From: Tsuneonella dongtanensis
GTDB lineage: Bacteria > Pseudomonadota > Alphaproteobacteria > Sphingomonadales > Sphingomonadaceae
Assembly: GCF_001698205.1 (NCBI RefSeq)
Contig: NZ_CP016591.1
Span: 2,232,001 to 2,296,000 of the forward strand
Length of the DNA: 64,000 nucleotides
Direction: 5' to 3'
Of this stretch, positions 37,244 to 46,408 are shown piece after piece. Position numbers and translations under genes: made by a program. Within the stretch, counting starts at the first letter, position 1. Each line of letters opens with the position of its first letter. A model generated the notes under the pieces. It saw only the letters and a program-made list of their open reading frames with translations. It was not told the origin of the DNA and made no database searches.

Positions 37244-38370
37244 CAGTCGGCATCCTCCACTTCGACCGTCTCGCCCGTCACCCGCTGGGCCAGTGCGGCC
37301 GATATGAAGGGGTCGAGCGCACCGTCGAGAACGTCGTCCGGCGTCGGCGAGGTGTGGCCGGTGCGCAGGTCCTTCACCATCTGGTACGGCTGCAGGACGT
37401 AGCTGCGGATCTGGTGCCCCCAGCCAATGTCGGTCTTCGAGGCGTGCTCTGCCGAGGCGGCCTCTTCGCGCGCCCTCATCTCGGCCTCGTAGAGACGGGC
37501 CTTCAGCATATTCATCGCGATGTCGCGGTTCTTGTGCTGGCTGCGGTCCTGCTGGCTGGCGACGATGATGCCGCTCGGCACGTGGGTGATGCGGACCGCG
37601 GAGTCGGTCGTGTTGACGTGCTGCCCGCCCGCGCCCGACGCGCGGTAGGTATCGATCTTGAGATCGGCCGGGTTGATGTCGATCTCGAAACTGTCGTCGA
37701 TCACCGGATAGACCCAGACCGAACTGAAGCTCGTGTGACGCCGCGCGCTGCTGTCGTAGGGACTGATCCGCACGAGCCGGTGCACACCGCTTTCGGTTTT
37801 CGCGTAGCCATAGGCGTTCTCGCCCTTGATCAGCAGCGTCGCGCTCTTGATCCCCGCCTGGTCGCCCGAATGATAGTCGACCAGATCGACCTTGAACCCC
37901 CGACGCTCCGCCCAGCGGGTATACATCCGCTGGAGCATCTCGGCCCAGTCCTGGCTTTCGGTGCCCCCCGCGCCCGCATGGATTTCGAGGTAGGTGTCAT
38001 TGGCGTCCGCCTCGCCGGAGAGAAGCGCCTGGACCTTGTCGGCATCGGCGCGCTGGGCCAGCTTGGCGAGCGTGGCGAGGCCTTCGGCCTCAATCTCTCC
38101 ATCGCCTTCGGCTTCGCCCATTTCGACGAATTCGACCGCATCCGCCATCTCGGAGGATATCTCGTTCACCGTCCCGATCGCGCTGTCGAGCCGGCGTCGC
38201 TCGCGCATGACGGCTTCCGCTTCCTTGGGATCGTCCCAAAGCTTCGGATCCTCGACGCGAGCGTTGAGCTCGTCGAGCCGGCGCAGGGCGCGCTCCCAGT
38301 CAAGCGACTGGCGCACCAGTGCCAGCGCGGCTTCGATACGTTCGATATGGGCCTGCCCTTCGGCACGCAT
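37243..38370 (-). CDS. prfB: Peptide chain release factor 2
   Basis: A 375-residue class I release factor. GGQ is in the peptidyl-hydrolase motif [13 protein letters not shown] (about residue 253-255), and the stop-codon recognition loop reads [15 protein letters not shown], giving SPY where E. coli RF2 has SPF; SPY is common in alphaproteobacteria. It ends translation at UGA and UAA. No programmed frameshift is needed: the frame is open from the ATG through the position where E. coli prfB shifts. It precedes and overlaps the methyltransferase gene. Confidence 0.95.
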   Translation of the reverse strand: MRAEGQAHIERIEAALALVRQSLDWERALRRLDELNARVEDPKLWDDPKEAEAVMRERRRLDSAIGTVNEISSEMADAVEFVEMGEAEGDGEIEAEGLATLAKLAQRADADKVQALLSGEADANDTYLEIHAGAGGTESQDWAEMLQRMYTRWAERRGFKVDLVDYHSGDQAGIKSATLLIKGENAYGYAKTESGVHRLVRISPYDSSARRHTSFSSVWVYPVIDDSFEIDINPADLKIDTYRASGAGGQHVNTTDSAVRITHVPSGIIVASQQDRSQHKNRDIAMNMLKARLYEAEMRAREEAASAEHASKTDIGWGHQIRSYVLQPYQMVKDLRTGHTSPTPDDVLDGALDPFISAALAQRVTGETVEVEDAD

Positions 38371-38439
38371 GAATTCATTTCTCCAACAGGGATCGGCCGC
38401 CGCTTAGCCGACGGATGCAGGTGGCGAAAGAGCGCGAAT

Positions 38440-38985
38440 TCAGCTCTTCTTCTTCGCCTTCAGCTTCTTCACGGCGTCGAGCGTGAGGCGAACATGATCC
38501 TTGTAGTCCAGATCCTCATGCACAAAGACGACATTGCCCTTCTGGTCGATCACATAGCTGGTTCGGCTGGTGACGCCCGTGCTCTTGCCTTCGCGCTTCA
38601 GGTCCACGTCGTATGCCTTGACGATAGTGGGCGTCGCGCTCCCGACCGCGAACTTGTTGCGGCATGCCTCGACCGAAAACAGCTTCAGCGTGTTGATGTC
38701 GTCGTTGGACATCCCGATCACCGTTGCTCCGAACTTTGCAAACTCCGGCGACGCCTCTGCAAAGGCGTTCGCTTCCAGTGTGCACCCGTGCGTGAACGCC
38801 TTGGGATAGAAATAGAGGACCACCGGCCCCTTGGCCAATGCGCTGCGAAGGTTGAATCCGAACGCCTTGCCTGCCTTTGCAGCCTGTGTGGTGAAGACCG
38901 GCGCCTTGGCACCCGTGGGCAAACCCGCTGCTGCGGGGGTCGTCATCAAAGCCACCGCAGCGGCGAGCCAAGTCAGCCTTTTCAT
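38440..38985 (-). CDS. Periplasmic peroxiredoxin (BCP-like)
   Basis: A 181-residue thioredoxin-fold protein with a signal peptide (WLAAAVALMTTPAAAGL, cleavage near residue 20). The peroxidatic Cys68 lies in PKAFTHGCTLEANAF, matching the Pro-x3-Thr-x2-Cys active site (Pro61, Thr65). The active-site Arg is in SRTSYVID near residue 142. A second Cys in SVEACRNKF may resolve the sulfenic acid. It likely removes peroxide in the periplasm, next to cell-wall genes. The Lys-rich end (KKLKAKKKS) is unusual but soluble. Confidence 0.88.
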   Translation of the reverse strand: MKRLTWLAAAVALMTTPAAAGLPTGAKAPVFTTQAAKAGKAFGFNLRSALAKGPVVLYFYPKAFTHGCTLEANAFAEASPEFAKFGATVIGMSNDDINTLKLFSVEACRNKFAVGSATPTIVKAYDVDLKREGKSTGVTSRTSYVIDQKGNVVFVHEDLDYKDHVRLTLDAVKKLKAKKKS

Positions 38986-39008
38986 CCGTTCATCCTTCTC
39001 CGAGGCGG

Positions 39009-41525
39009 TTAATATAGGCCACCTTGCTCTTCCACGAAATCCCCTGGTCGCTCCTCGCGTTCACGGGTCGTCGCCTCCCGGGCGGAGGCCTGCCTGCCGC
39101 GCCTGATCATCTCGAGGATTTCATTGCGCTTGGCGGCAATCTCGTCCTGCCGGGTAGCCCGCGGCGGCTCGGTGTCGGGCTTGAATGCCTCCCAGATCAC
39201 CGACGCCTTGGGATCGTTGGTCGGCCACGCGTCGAACACGCGCTTGCCGCTCTGGCGATCGACCCGGACCATGCGAACGCCGGCCGGCGCGACGAACGGA
39301 TCGTCAGACCAGCGCTTGCGCGTCGCCTTGACGAAATCCATCATCATCGGACCGGCCGTATTGCCGCCCTGAACCCACCCCCCAAGGTTCCGCGGCTTGT
39401 CGAAACCGATATACATACCCGCGACAAGGTCGGGACTGCCGCCCACGAACCAGGCATTGGTCGGCCCCGTCGTCGTCCCCGTCTTGCCGAACAGGGGCAG
39501 TTCGAGCGCGCGAAGGCGCACCGCGGTTCCGCGCTGGACCACGCCTTCAAGCATGTGGACGACCTGATAGGCGGTGCGCGGGTCCATGACCTGCCGGCCG
39601 GTTGGGGCCAGGCGCGGCATCGCCTTCCCGTCCCATTCGGCCATGTTGCAGCCACTGCACTCGCGCCTGTCCGCCCGCCAGATGACCTTGCCGCGCCGGT
39701 CCTGCACGAAATCGATCATTGTGGGCGTATGGAGGCGCCCGAAGTTCGCGAGTGCGGAATAGGCGTTGACCATCTTCATGACAGTCGTGTCGCCCGCACC
39801 GAGCGCGAACGCAGGATAGTTCTCGTACTTGCCGATTCCCATCTTCTCGAAGGTGCGGGTCACGTTGGGCATGCCCGCCTCCATGGCGATGTGCACCGTC
39901 ATCAGGTTGCGGCTCTGCTCGAGGCCCCAGCGCATGGTGTGCACACCGCCACCGCCGCCGCCGAAGTTCCGGAAGCACTTCTCGCCGAGCGCGGCCCCCT
40001 GGTAGAAGCAGTAGGCCTGGTCGGGGACCTCGCTCGCCGGCGTCATACCCTGATCGAGACCGGTCGCGTAAACGAACGGCTTGATCGTCGAACCCGGCTG
40101 GCGGAGCGCTTGGGTCGCGCGGTTGAAATCGCTCAGGCGGCTGTCGAACCCGCCCTGCATCGCAAGCACGCGCCCGCTGGCGGGTTCCTGAACCAGGAAC
40201 CCTCCCGAGACCTCGGGCACCGTACGCACTGCATAGGAATTTCCGCTGGGCGCCGCAGCCACAACATGACCTGCGCGCAGACCGTCGGGCAAACCCGTCA
40301 GCGGCGCCGTATCGCCGTCGCTGAAGCCGATCGTCGCACTGTTGCCGTTGCGCGCCGTGACGACGCCGACTCGCCAGTCCTTGTAATTGATGCCGAGCGG
40401 CGAGGCGGCGAGTTGCGACTGCCACGTGTCGTCCGACACGTCGATCGTCGCGAGCGGGCCCGACCACCCCTTGCCGGCGCTGTAACGCAGGATCCCGCCC
40501 CGCAACGCATCGCGCGCAGCTGTCTGCAGCTCTGGATCGAGCGAAGTACGGACCCACAGCCCGCCGGCATAGACACTGTTCTTCCCGTCCTCGGCCGTCT
40601 CGCCGAAACGAGCCATCAGTTCGCGGCGCGTTTCCTCTAGGAAATACCCCGCATCGACCACTGGGACCGTTGATCGCGCGGGCTTGAGGCCCAAGGGCGC
40701 CGCCTTCGCCTGCGCGCCCTCCGCCGCGGTGATGAAATCGTTCGAGACCATCTGGTCGATTACGAAGTTGCGTCGGCTTATCGCGAGAGCCTCGTTCTTC
40801 TTGCGGCCATACCTCTCCGGCGCCTTCGGCAAGATCGCGAGGAACGCCATTTCGTGCAGATCGAGATCGCCGACGTCCTTGTCGAAATAGGCGCGGCTCG
40901 CGGCCTGCACGCCGAAACTCCTGCGGCCGAGCGGAATCTCGTTGAGGTAGAGCTCCAGAATCTGCGGCTTGGTCAGAACGCCCTCAATCCGCCGCGCCAG
41001 GATCATTTCCTTGAGCTTGCGGGTCACCGAGTATTCGTCGCCGAGGAGGATGTTCTTGGCCACCTGCTGGGTGATCGTCGAGCCGCCGACCGCCCGCTCA
41101 CCGGAGCCCATCTTCGTCGCATAATCGACGACAGCGCCCAGCGTACCCGTGATGTCGACGCCTCCGTGCGTGAAGAAGGTCTTGTCCTCGGCGGCAAGAA
41201 ACGATTCGACGAGCTTCTTCGGGAAGTCGGCGTACTGAAGTTGGACCCTGCGTTCGCGGGCATAGGAATGGACGATTTCGCCATCGTAACCGCGAACTAT
41301 CGTCGGCAGCGGCGGCTCGTAATCCACCAGGGTCTCGGCATCCGGCAGGCCGCTCGCCAGGAACATCCATCCGGCAATGAAGACGACAAGACCGGCGCCG
41401 CCGAGACTTGCGACCCAACGGAACCAGCGCTTTTCGCGCCAGTTCTCCTTGAACCAGGCGGCAATCCCGTGCGCATCGCGGCGAATGCGGTAGCGAAAGT
41501 GTTCGAGAGTCGTCGTGTCGGCCAT
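39009..41525 (-). CDS. mrcA: Penicillin-binding protein 1A (bifunctional)
   Basis: An 838-residue class A PBP. It has a cytoplasmic N terminus, one membrane helix (about residues 41-60) and a glycosyltransferase GT51 domain with catalytic Glu113 in AAEDKTFF and the RKLKEMILA motif. The transpeptidase domain has SxxK (Ser about 476 in PGSTIKPF), SRN near residue 540, and KTGTT near residue 680. It builds peptidoglycan strands and cross-links them at the inner membrane. Residues 785-838 form a charged tail. The start is the ATG of MADTTTLEHF; longer in-frame starts have no PBP-like sequence. It follows an amidase gene on the same strand. Confidence 0.94.
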   Translation of the reverse strand: MADTTTLEHFRYRIRRDAHGIAAWFKENWREKRWFRWVASLGGAGLVVFIAGWMFLASGLPDAETLVDYEPPLPTIVRGYDGEIVHSYARERRVQLQYADFPKKLVESFLAAEDKTFFTHGGVDITGTLGAVVDYATKMGSGERAVGGSTITQQVAKNILLGDEYSVTRKLKEMILARRIEGVLTKPQILELYLNEIPLGRRSFGVQAASRAYFDKDVGDLDLHEMAFLAILPKAPERYGRKKNEALAISRRNFVIDQMVSNDFITAAEGAQAKAAPLGLKPARSTVPVVDAGYFLEETRRELMARFGETAEDGKNSVYAGGLWVRTSLDPELQTAARDALRGGILRYSAGKGWSGPLATIDVSDDTWQSQLAASPLGINYKDWRVGVVTARNGNSATIGFSDGDTAPLTGLPDGLRAGHVVAAAPSGNSYAVRTVPEVSGGFLVQEPASGRVLAMQGGFDSRLSDFNRATQALRQPGSTIKPFVYATGLDQGMTPASEVPDQAYCFYQGAALGEKCFRNFGGGGGGVHTMRWGLEQSRNLMTVHIAMEAGMPNVTRTFEKMGIGKYENYPAFALGAGDTTVMKMVNAYSALANFGRLHTPTMIDFVQDRRGKVIWRADRRECSGCNMAEWDGKAMPRLAPTGRQVMDPRTAYQVVHMLEGVVQRGTAVRLRALELPLFGKTGTTTGPTNAWFVGGSPDLVAGMYIGFDKPRNLGGWVQGGNTAGPMMMDFVKATRKRWSDDPFVAPAGVRMVRVDRQSGKRVFDAWPTNDPKASVIWEAFKPDTEPPRATRQDEIAAKRNEILEMIRRGRQASAREATTREREERPGDFVEEQGGLY

Positions 41526-41574
41526 CTGCGAAGCGGCCTTAGCACGGCGATTCCGCGCCGCGCCAGTGGCTTGG

Positions 41575-42447
41575 TCAGCCTGTGCCCGCAGCCCTGGCGA
41601 AATATATGCGAACCGCACGGGCGAGCACGCGCGCAAATGCAGCCCGGCCCTCAGGTGATGCCATGCGCCGCGCTTCGTCAGGGTCGGTAATGAAACCCGC
41701 CTCGTAGAGCACCCCCGGCACGTCCGGCGCTCGCAGCACGGCCAGGGCAGCGGAGCGGCGGGGTTGGGGATGGAATTGCAGCACTCCCTGCCCTTCGCGG
41801 GCGATGAGCCGGGCGAATTCCGCGCTGTCAGACTGGGTGCGACGCTGGGACAGCTCGACAAGGATCGTGCCCACCGCGTCGCTCTGACCGTCGAGCGCTA
41901 CTCCATTGATCGTGTCGGCGCTGTTCTCGCGTGCGGCGAAGCGGGCGGCGGCCTGGCTCGATGCTTCGTCCGACAGCGTGTAGATGCTGGCACCGGTCAC
42001 CCCGTCGACGCCCCCTGAAGAATCGGCATGGATCGACAGAAACAGGTCCGCATCCAGCGCGCGGGCGATCGCGAACCTTTCACCGAGCACAAGGAAGCGA
42101 TCGTCCTCTCGGGTCAGCGCCACGCGAATTCCCCCTTCGCGGACCAGTTCGTCCCGCAGGGCCGTGGCCAGCCCGAGGACGATGTCCTTTTCGCGCAGGC
42201 CGTCAGCACTCGCTCCGGGATCGTGCCCCCCGTGCCCCGCGTCGATCACGATCAGCGGGCGAGACTTGTCCTGCGGGCCCAGTACGCGCGGCAAGTCGGC
42301 CGGCTCGCCGCCGGGCGGCAGTTCGAAATGCAGGACGTAATCGCGGCCGAGCACCGGCACCGGCAGCGTGCGACCGAACGCGTACAACGCGCCCAGGACG
42401 ACCACGGGTGCGAGGTAGATCGCCAGGAGTTGGGCGCGCAGCGACAT
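41575..42447 (-). CDS. N-acetylmuramoyl-L-alanine amidase
   Basis: A 290-residue protein with an N-terminal hydrophobic segment (LLAIYLAPVVVLGALYAFG) and an Amidase_3 domain. The zinc site begins in VIDAGHGGHDPGA (about residues 68-80). It continues with the Glu/Asp region LREKDIVLGLA and the His in LFLSIHADS (about 136-144), and the catalytic Glu is in LYEAGFITD near the C terminus. It cleaves the lactyl-Ala bond of peptidoglycan in the periplasm, typically in cell separation. It precedes PBP1A on the same strand, a common alphaproteobacterial pair. Confidence 0.92.
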   Translation of the reverse strand: MSLRAQLLAIYLAPVVVLGALYAFGRTLPVPVLGRDYVLHFELPPGGEPADLPRVLGPQDKSRPLIVIDAGHGGHDPGASADGLREKDIVLGLATALRDELVREGGIRVALTREDDRFLVLGERFAIARALDADLFLSIHADSSGGVDGVTGASIYTLSDEASSQAAARFAARENSADTINGVALDGQSDAVGTILVELSQRRTQSDSAEFARLIAREGQGVLQFHPQPRRSAALAVLRAPDVPGVLYEAGFITDPDEARRMASPEGRAAFARVLARAVRIYFARAAGTG

Positions 42448-42900
42448 TGCTGCCGGAGGTTAGGGTCCTGTCGCGCAAGCGCAATATGGTTGCCGATAGA
42501 AACCCACGGTGCTAGCAACCCCGGCAACCGGGCCAACTGCCCAGAAAGCCTCGACTGCGCAAAGTCGCGCTGTCGCTTGCAGGGGCGGTCCGGCTTTCTT
42601 TTTCCCGGGTTTTTTCCGGTTCGACGACCAGGTTGACGCAAGCGATGAGCCTTCCCTCCCCGCAGTCCCCGACACCGCCATCGAGCGGTTCACGGGGCCT
42701 TTCGGGCCGGACAGCGCACCCGTTGCGCACGCGCATGCTTGCAGACACATCACTCCGGCCCGGCGCGAATGCGCGCATGGGCCGGTTCGCTTTCGCCATC
42801 GGACTTCACTCCTCCGGCGGCGGTTCACCCACAGATTGCGCACCCCGAACCAGGCCCGGTCCCGACCGGCCCGCCGCGGTACGCGCACGGAGAAATTACA
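42448..42900 (+). promoter_or_regulatory. rne leader and divergent promoter region
   Basis: A gene-free stretch of about 450 bases between the amidase (minus) and rne (plus). It contains small inverted repeats (CCCGG-CAA-CCGGG near 42519-42532) and two T-rich loops flanked by GC-rich arms near 42590-42622 (CTTTCTTTTTCCCGGG and GTTTTTTCC). A GGAGA ribosome site is at 42889-42893, eight bases from the rne start. In E. coli the long rne leader mediates autoregulation through hairpins with U-rich loops; a similar role here is inference. A plausible start near the left half has TTGCCG, 16 bases, CTAGCA. Confidence 0.4.
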
Positions 42901-45621
42901 ATGGCAACGCGCATGCTTATCGATGCGCGCCACCCGGAAGAAACCCGGGTGGCGGTACTGCAGGGTAACCGGATCGAGGAATTCGATTTCGAATCTGCCG
43001 AACACAAGCAGATCAAGGGCAATATATATCTCGCGAAAGTGACCCGGGTCGAACCGTCGCTCCAGGCGGCGTTCGTGGATTTCGGCGGCAATCGCCACGG
43101 CTTCCTGGCTTTCGGCGAGATCCATCCCGACTATTACCAGATCCCGCGTGAGGACCGCGAGCGCCTGCTCGCCGAGGAAGCGGAAGCCGCCGAGGAAGAG
43201 GCGAAGCTCCGCGCCGAGGAGGAAGAGGAAGGCCACTCCCCCGGCGACGAATACGACGCCGACGACGAAACCGGCGAATCGCTGGTCGAGGAAATTGCCG
43301 AGGACGGCGTCGAAGAGATCGACACGTCCGAAAAGGATGACGTCGCCACCATCGAGGGCGGCCATCTCGAGAACGGCGACGACGACGGCGACGAGGAAAA
43401 TGGCGACGACGACGCCGCGAGCGACGAGAGCGGAGACGATCGTCCCCGTGGTCGCGGTCGCGGACGCCGCCAGGGCAAGGGCGGCAAGGACAACCGCGGC
43501 AGCCGGGCCAAGCAGGTCGACGAAGTGCGCGCCAAGCGCATGGCTCTGCGTCGCCGCTACAAGATCCAGGACGTCATCCAGCGCCGCCAGGTCCTGCTCG
43601 TCCAGGTCGTGAAGGAAGAGCGCGGCAACAAGGGCGCCGCGCTGACCACCTACCTCAGCCTCGCGGGCCGCTATTGCGTGCTCATGCCGAATTCGAGCCA
43701 CGGCGGCGGCATCAGCCGCAAGATCAGTTCGGCAGCCGACCGCAAGCGGCTGAAGACGATCGTCAGCGACCTGTCGCTGCCCAAGTCGATGGGCCTCATC
43801 GTCCGCACCGCAGGCCTCCAGCGTACGAAGCCCGAGATCAAGCGCGACTTCGACTACCTTGCCCGCCTTTGGGACGAAATCCGCGAAAACACGCTGAAGT
43901 CGACCGCGCCCGCGCTGATCCATTCGGACAGCGACCTGATCAAGCGCGCCATCCGCGACATCTACAACAAGGAGATCGAGGAGGTCGTCGTCGAGGGCGA
44001 GGCTGGCTACAAGTCGGCCAAGGAGTTCATGAAGCTCCTGATGCCGAGCCACGCGCGCAGGGTTAAAGCCTACTCCGACCCCGTCCCGCTGTTCCAGCGC
44101 TACGGCGCCGAGGACCAGCTGCGCGCGATGTACGACCCCGTCGTCCAGCTCAAGTCGGGCGGCTACCTCGTGATCAACCCGACCGAGGCGCTCGTCTCGA
44201 TCGACATCAACTCCGGCCGCTCGACCAAGGAACACGGTATCGAGCAGACCGCGCTCGCCACCAACCTCGAAGCGGCGCGGGAAATCGCCCGCCAGCTGCG
44301 CCTGCGCGACATGGCCGGCCTCGTCGTCATCGACTTCATCGACATGGAATATTCCTCGAATATCCGGAAGGTCGAGAAGGCGATGAAGGAGGCGCTGAAG
44401 AACGATCGCGCCCGCATCCAGGTCGGACGCATCTCGGGCTTCGGCCTCATGGAGATGAGCCGCCAACGCCTGCGCACCGGTGTGCTCGAAGCGACGACGC
44501 GCGAATGCCCGCACTGCGACGGCACGGGCCTCGTCCGCACCGCCTCGTCGGCGGGCCTCTCCGCGCTCCGCCTGATCGAGGACGAGGCAGCCAAGGGCAA
44601 GGGAACGCAGATTTCGCTCTATGCTTCCACCGAGGCGGCGATCTATCTCCTCAATGCCAAGCGTGGCGATCTCGCCGAGATCGAGGACCGCTACGGCGTC
44701 AACGTGGAGGTCCTTCCCGAAGGCGAGGATGAAGGCGCCAAGATGCGCGTGGCCAGCAGCGGCCCCCGCCCCACTGCCGCTCCCAAGTTCGCCCCGATCG
44801 TCGAGGAAATCGATGACGAGCCGATCGAGGACGATGAGGACGAGATCGAGGAAGACGAGGACGTCGAAGAGCGTGAGCGTCGCCAGCGCCGCGACGGCGA
44901 TGACGATCGCGGCGGACGTAAGCGTCGCCGCCGCCGTGGTGGACGCAACCGCCGCGATCGCGAGGATGGCGACGCCGCCCCTCGTTCCGACGAGGATTCC
45001 GACGACGACGACGACGAAGGTAACGAGGAGCGCGATGCCGCGGCGTCGGATCGCGACGACGAAGACCGGCCGAAGAAGCGCCGCCGTCGTGGAGGTCGTC
45101 GCCGGCGCGGTCGTGGCAAGGGCGAGAGCGACGAGACCGTGAGCTCGGCCGACGCCGACGCGCTGGCCGAGGCCGTGGGCGATACCGTCGACGAAAGCAT
45201 CTCGGTCGTCGCGGGGCCCGAGGACACGCCGCAGACCGCGGAAGCCGCGGCCGAAGCCGCCCCGAAGAAGCGCACCCGCCGCAAGAAGGCCGATACCGAA
45301 GCCGCAGCCGAGCCGGAAGTGGCCGTCGCAGAGGCTCCGACCGAAGAAGCTCCGGTTAAGCCCAAGCGGACTCGCAAGAAGAAGGCCGAAGCCGAGGCTC
45401 CTGCCCCCGAAGCCGCTGTCGAAGCGGATGCGGCCGAACCGGCTGCGGAGGCCGCTCCGGCAAAGCCGAAGCGCACGCGGGCCAAGAAGGCTGCTCCCGA
45501 AGCACCCCAGTCCGAGGATGCGAAGGAAACGGTTGCGGCGAACGACGCCAACGGCACGCCTGAAGCCGAGGACAAGCCTGCCAAGCGCGGCGGCTGGTGG
45601 TCGCGCACATTCGGCGAATGA
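42901..45621 (+). CDS. rne: Ribonuclease E
   Basis: A 906-residue RNase E/G. The S1 RNA-binding domain starts near residue 36 (HKQIKGNIYLAKVTRVEP) but is split by an insertion of about 130 residues (88-218), rich in Glu, Asp and Arg, before resuming at RRRYKIQDVIQRR. The catalytic DNase I-like part has the metal Asp in VSIDINSGR near residue 432, and the zinc-link CPHCDGTG is near 535-542. The C-terminal 280 residues are acidic/basic low complexity and form the scaffold for degradosome partners. It initiates decay of most mRNAs. A GGAGA site precedes the ATG. Confidence 0.95.
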   Translation: MATRMLIDARHPEETRVAVLQGNRIEEFDFESAEHKQIKGNIYLAKVTRVEPSLQAAFVDFGGNRHGFLAFGEIHPDYYQIPREDRERLLAEEAEAAEEEAKLRAEEEEEGHSPGDEYDADDETGESLVEEIAEDGVEEIDTSEKDDVATIEGGHLENGDDDGDEENGDDDAASDESGDDRPRGRGRGRRQGKGGKDNRGSRAKQVDEVRAKRMALRRRYKIQDVIQRRQVLLVQVVKEERGNKGAALTTYLSLAGRYCVLMPNSSHGGGISRKISSAADRKRLKTIVSDLSLPKSMGLIVRTAGLQRTKPEIKRDFDYLARLWDEIRENTLKSTAPALIHSDSDLIKRAIRDIYNKEIEEVVVEGEAGYKSAKEFMKLLMPSHARRVKAYSDPVPLFQRYGAEDQLRAMYDPVVQLKSGGYLVINPTEALVSIDINSGRSTKEHGIEQTALATNLEAAREIARQLRLRDMAGLVVIDFIDMEYSSNIRKVEKAMKEALKNDRARIQVGRISGFGLMEMSRQRLRTGVLEATTRECPHCDGTGLVRTASSAGLSALRLIEDEAAKGKGTQISLYASTEAAIYLLNAKRGDLAEIEDRYGVNVEVLPEGEDEGAKMRVASSGPRPTAAPKFAPIVEEIDDEPIEDDEDEIEEDEDVEERERRQRRDGDDDRGGRKRRRRRGGRNRRDREDGDAAPRSDEDSDDDDDEGNEERDAAASDRDDEDRPKKRRRRGGRRRRGRGKGESDETVSSADADALAEAVGDTVDESISVVAGPEDTPQTAEAAAEAAPKKRTRRKKADTEAAAEPEVAVAEAPTEEAPVKPKRTRKKKAEAEAPAPEAAVEADAAEPAAEAAPAKPKRTRAKKAAPEAPQSEDAKETVAANDANGTPEAEDKPAKRGGWWSRTFGE

Positions 45622-45630
45622 ACGACTGAT

Positions 45631-45667
45631 CCGCCGCCGTGCCTGTCTGTGACGGGCGCGGCGGCGG
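45631..45667. terminator. Strong hairpin after rne
   Basis: CCGCCGCCGTGCC and GGCGCGGCGGCGG pair over 13 positions with one G-U-type mismatch, around an 11-base loop, ten bases after the rne stop. There is no T run. It separates rne from the convergent methyltransferase gene and may stop transcripts from both sides. Confidence 0.55.
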
Positions 45668-45690
45668 AGGTCGGCGCTTAGCAACCGCTG

Positions 45691-46326
45691 TTAAAGCGCG
45701 CTCTTGCGGGCGATCCCCCACTCCATCCAGCCCAGGATACGCGGCGTCTTGGGAAGATAGCCCTGCCCTAGGGGCTCGACCGCCAGTCCTCCGCCTCGCA
45801 GCGCGGAGCCTATCTGCCGTGTCAGGTGGCATCCCCCGGCGAGCGGCTTCCAGGCGGGCTCGATCCGCTGCTGCCAGCGGACAACGCCGGGATCGGGTGC
45901 GCGGCCATGCTCGAGAAACAGCAGGTTGCCGTCCGGCTTCAGCACCCGGCGCATCTCCGCGATGGCCGCAGCGTGGTCGGCGACGGAGCACAGAGTATAG
46001 GTGCAGACTACCGTGTCGAAAGTCGATGCGGGAAACGGAATGTCCTCGGCAACGCCTTCGCGGATGTCCCCTGACCAACCGCGTTCTCCCGCCATCCGCC
46101 GGGCACCTTCGAGCAGTTCGCGACTGGGATCGATCCCGGCAAATGCCAGTACTTTGTCTCGATCGTAATACGGCTGGTTGAGTCCCCCGCCGCAGCCGAT
46201 CTCCAGCACGCTGCCTTGCGCCAGGGGCACGACCTTCACCCGCAGCCGCGCGATCGCTTTCTGGCCGCACGCACAGGTGACCACCCGCGGCATGATTTGC
46301 GCATCGTACCAGCGCTTGAGCCCCAT
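45691..46326 (-). CDS. Class I SAM-dependent methyltransferase (UbiE/METTL7-like)
   Basis: A 211-residue methyltransferase. Motif I is VLEIGCGGGLNQPYY (about residues 41-55), the acidic motif II follows in FAGIDPSRE, and LKPDGNLLFLEHGRAPDP is the loop before the last strands. The HLTRQ segment near residue 172 and the aromatic C terminus resemble METTL7-type or phosphatidylethanolamine N-methyltransferase-like enzymes. Substrate not determined. It is convergent with rne and divergent from the nucleotidyltransferase, 82 bases away. Confidence 0.87.
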   Translation of the reverse strand: MGLKRWYDAQIMPRVVTCACGQKAIARLRVKVVPLAQGSVLEIGCGGGLNQPYYDRDKVLAFAGIDPSRELLEGARRMAGERGWSGDIREGVAEDIPFPASTFDTVVCTYTLCSVADHAAAIAEMRRVLKPDGNLLFLEHGRAPDPGVVRWQQRIEPAWKPLAGGCHLTRQIGSALRGGGLAVEPLGQGYLPKTPRILGWMEWGIARKSAL

Positions 46327-46408
46327 CGGGCGTTACTCCGACCTGGCGACCCGGGCGATCATTCTAGCGCTGGCGAACAGGCACGCAATCGGGCAAGGCG
46401 CGGGGCCG

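Noticed and set aside
37753-37800. SPY instead of SPF in the RF2 recognition loop
   Set aside because: Alphaproteobacterial RF2 proteins commonly have Tyr at this place. It is not a sign of altered stop-codon use.
37243-38370. Programmed frameshift in prfB
   Set aside because: The frame is open from the ATG, with no in-frame UGA near codon 25, so no shift is required.
42460-45684. A 1074-codon open frame antisense to rne
   Set aside because: High GC and the biased codons of the rne frame remove stops on the other strand. The protein is low-complexity, has no family resemblance and would span both the rne leader and gene.
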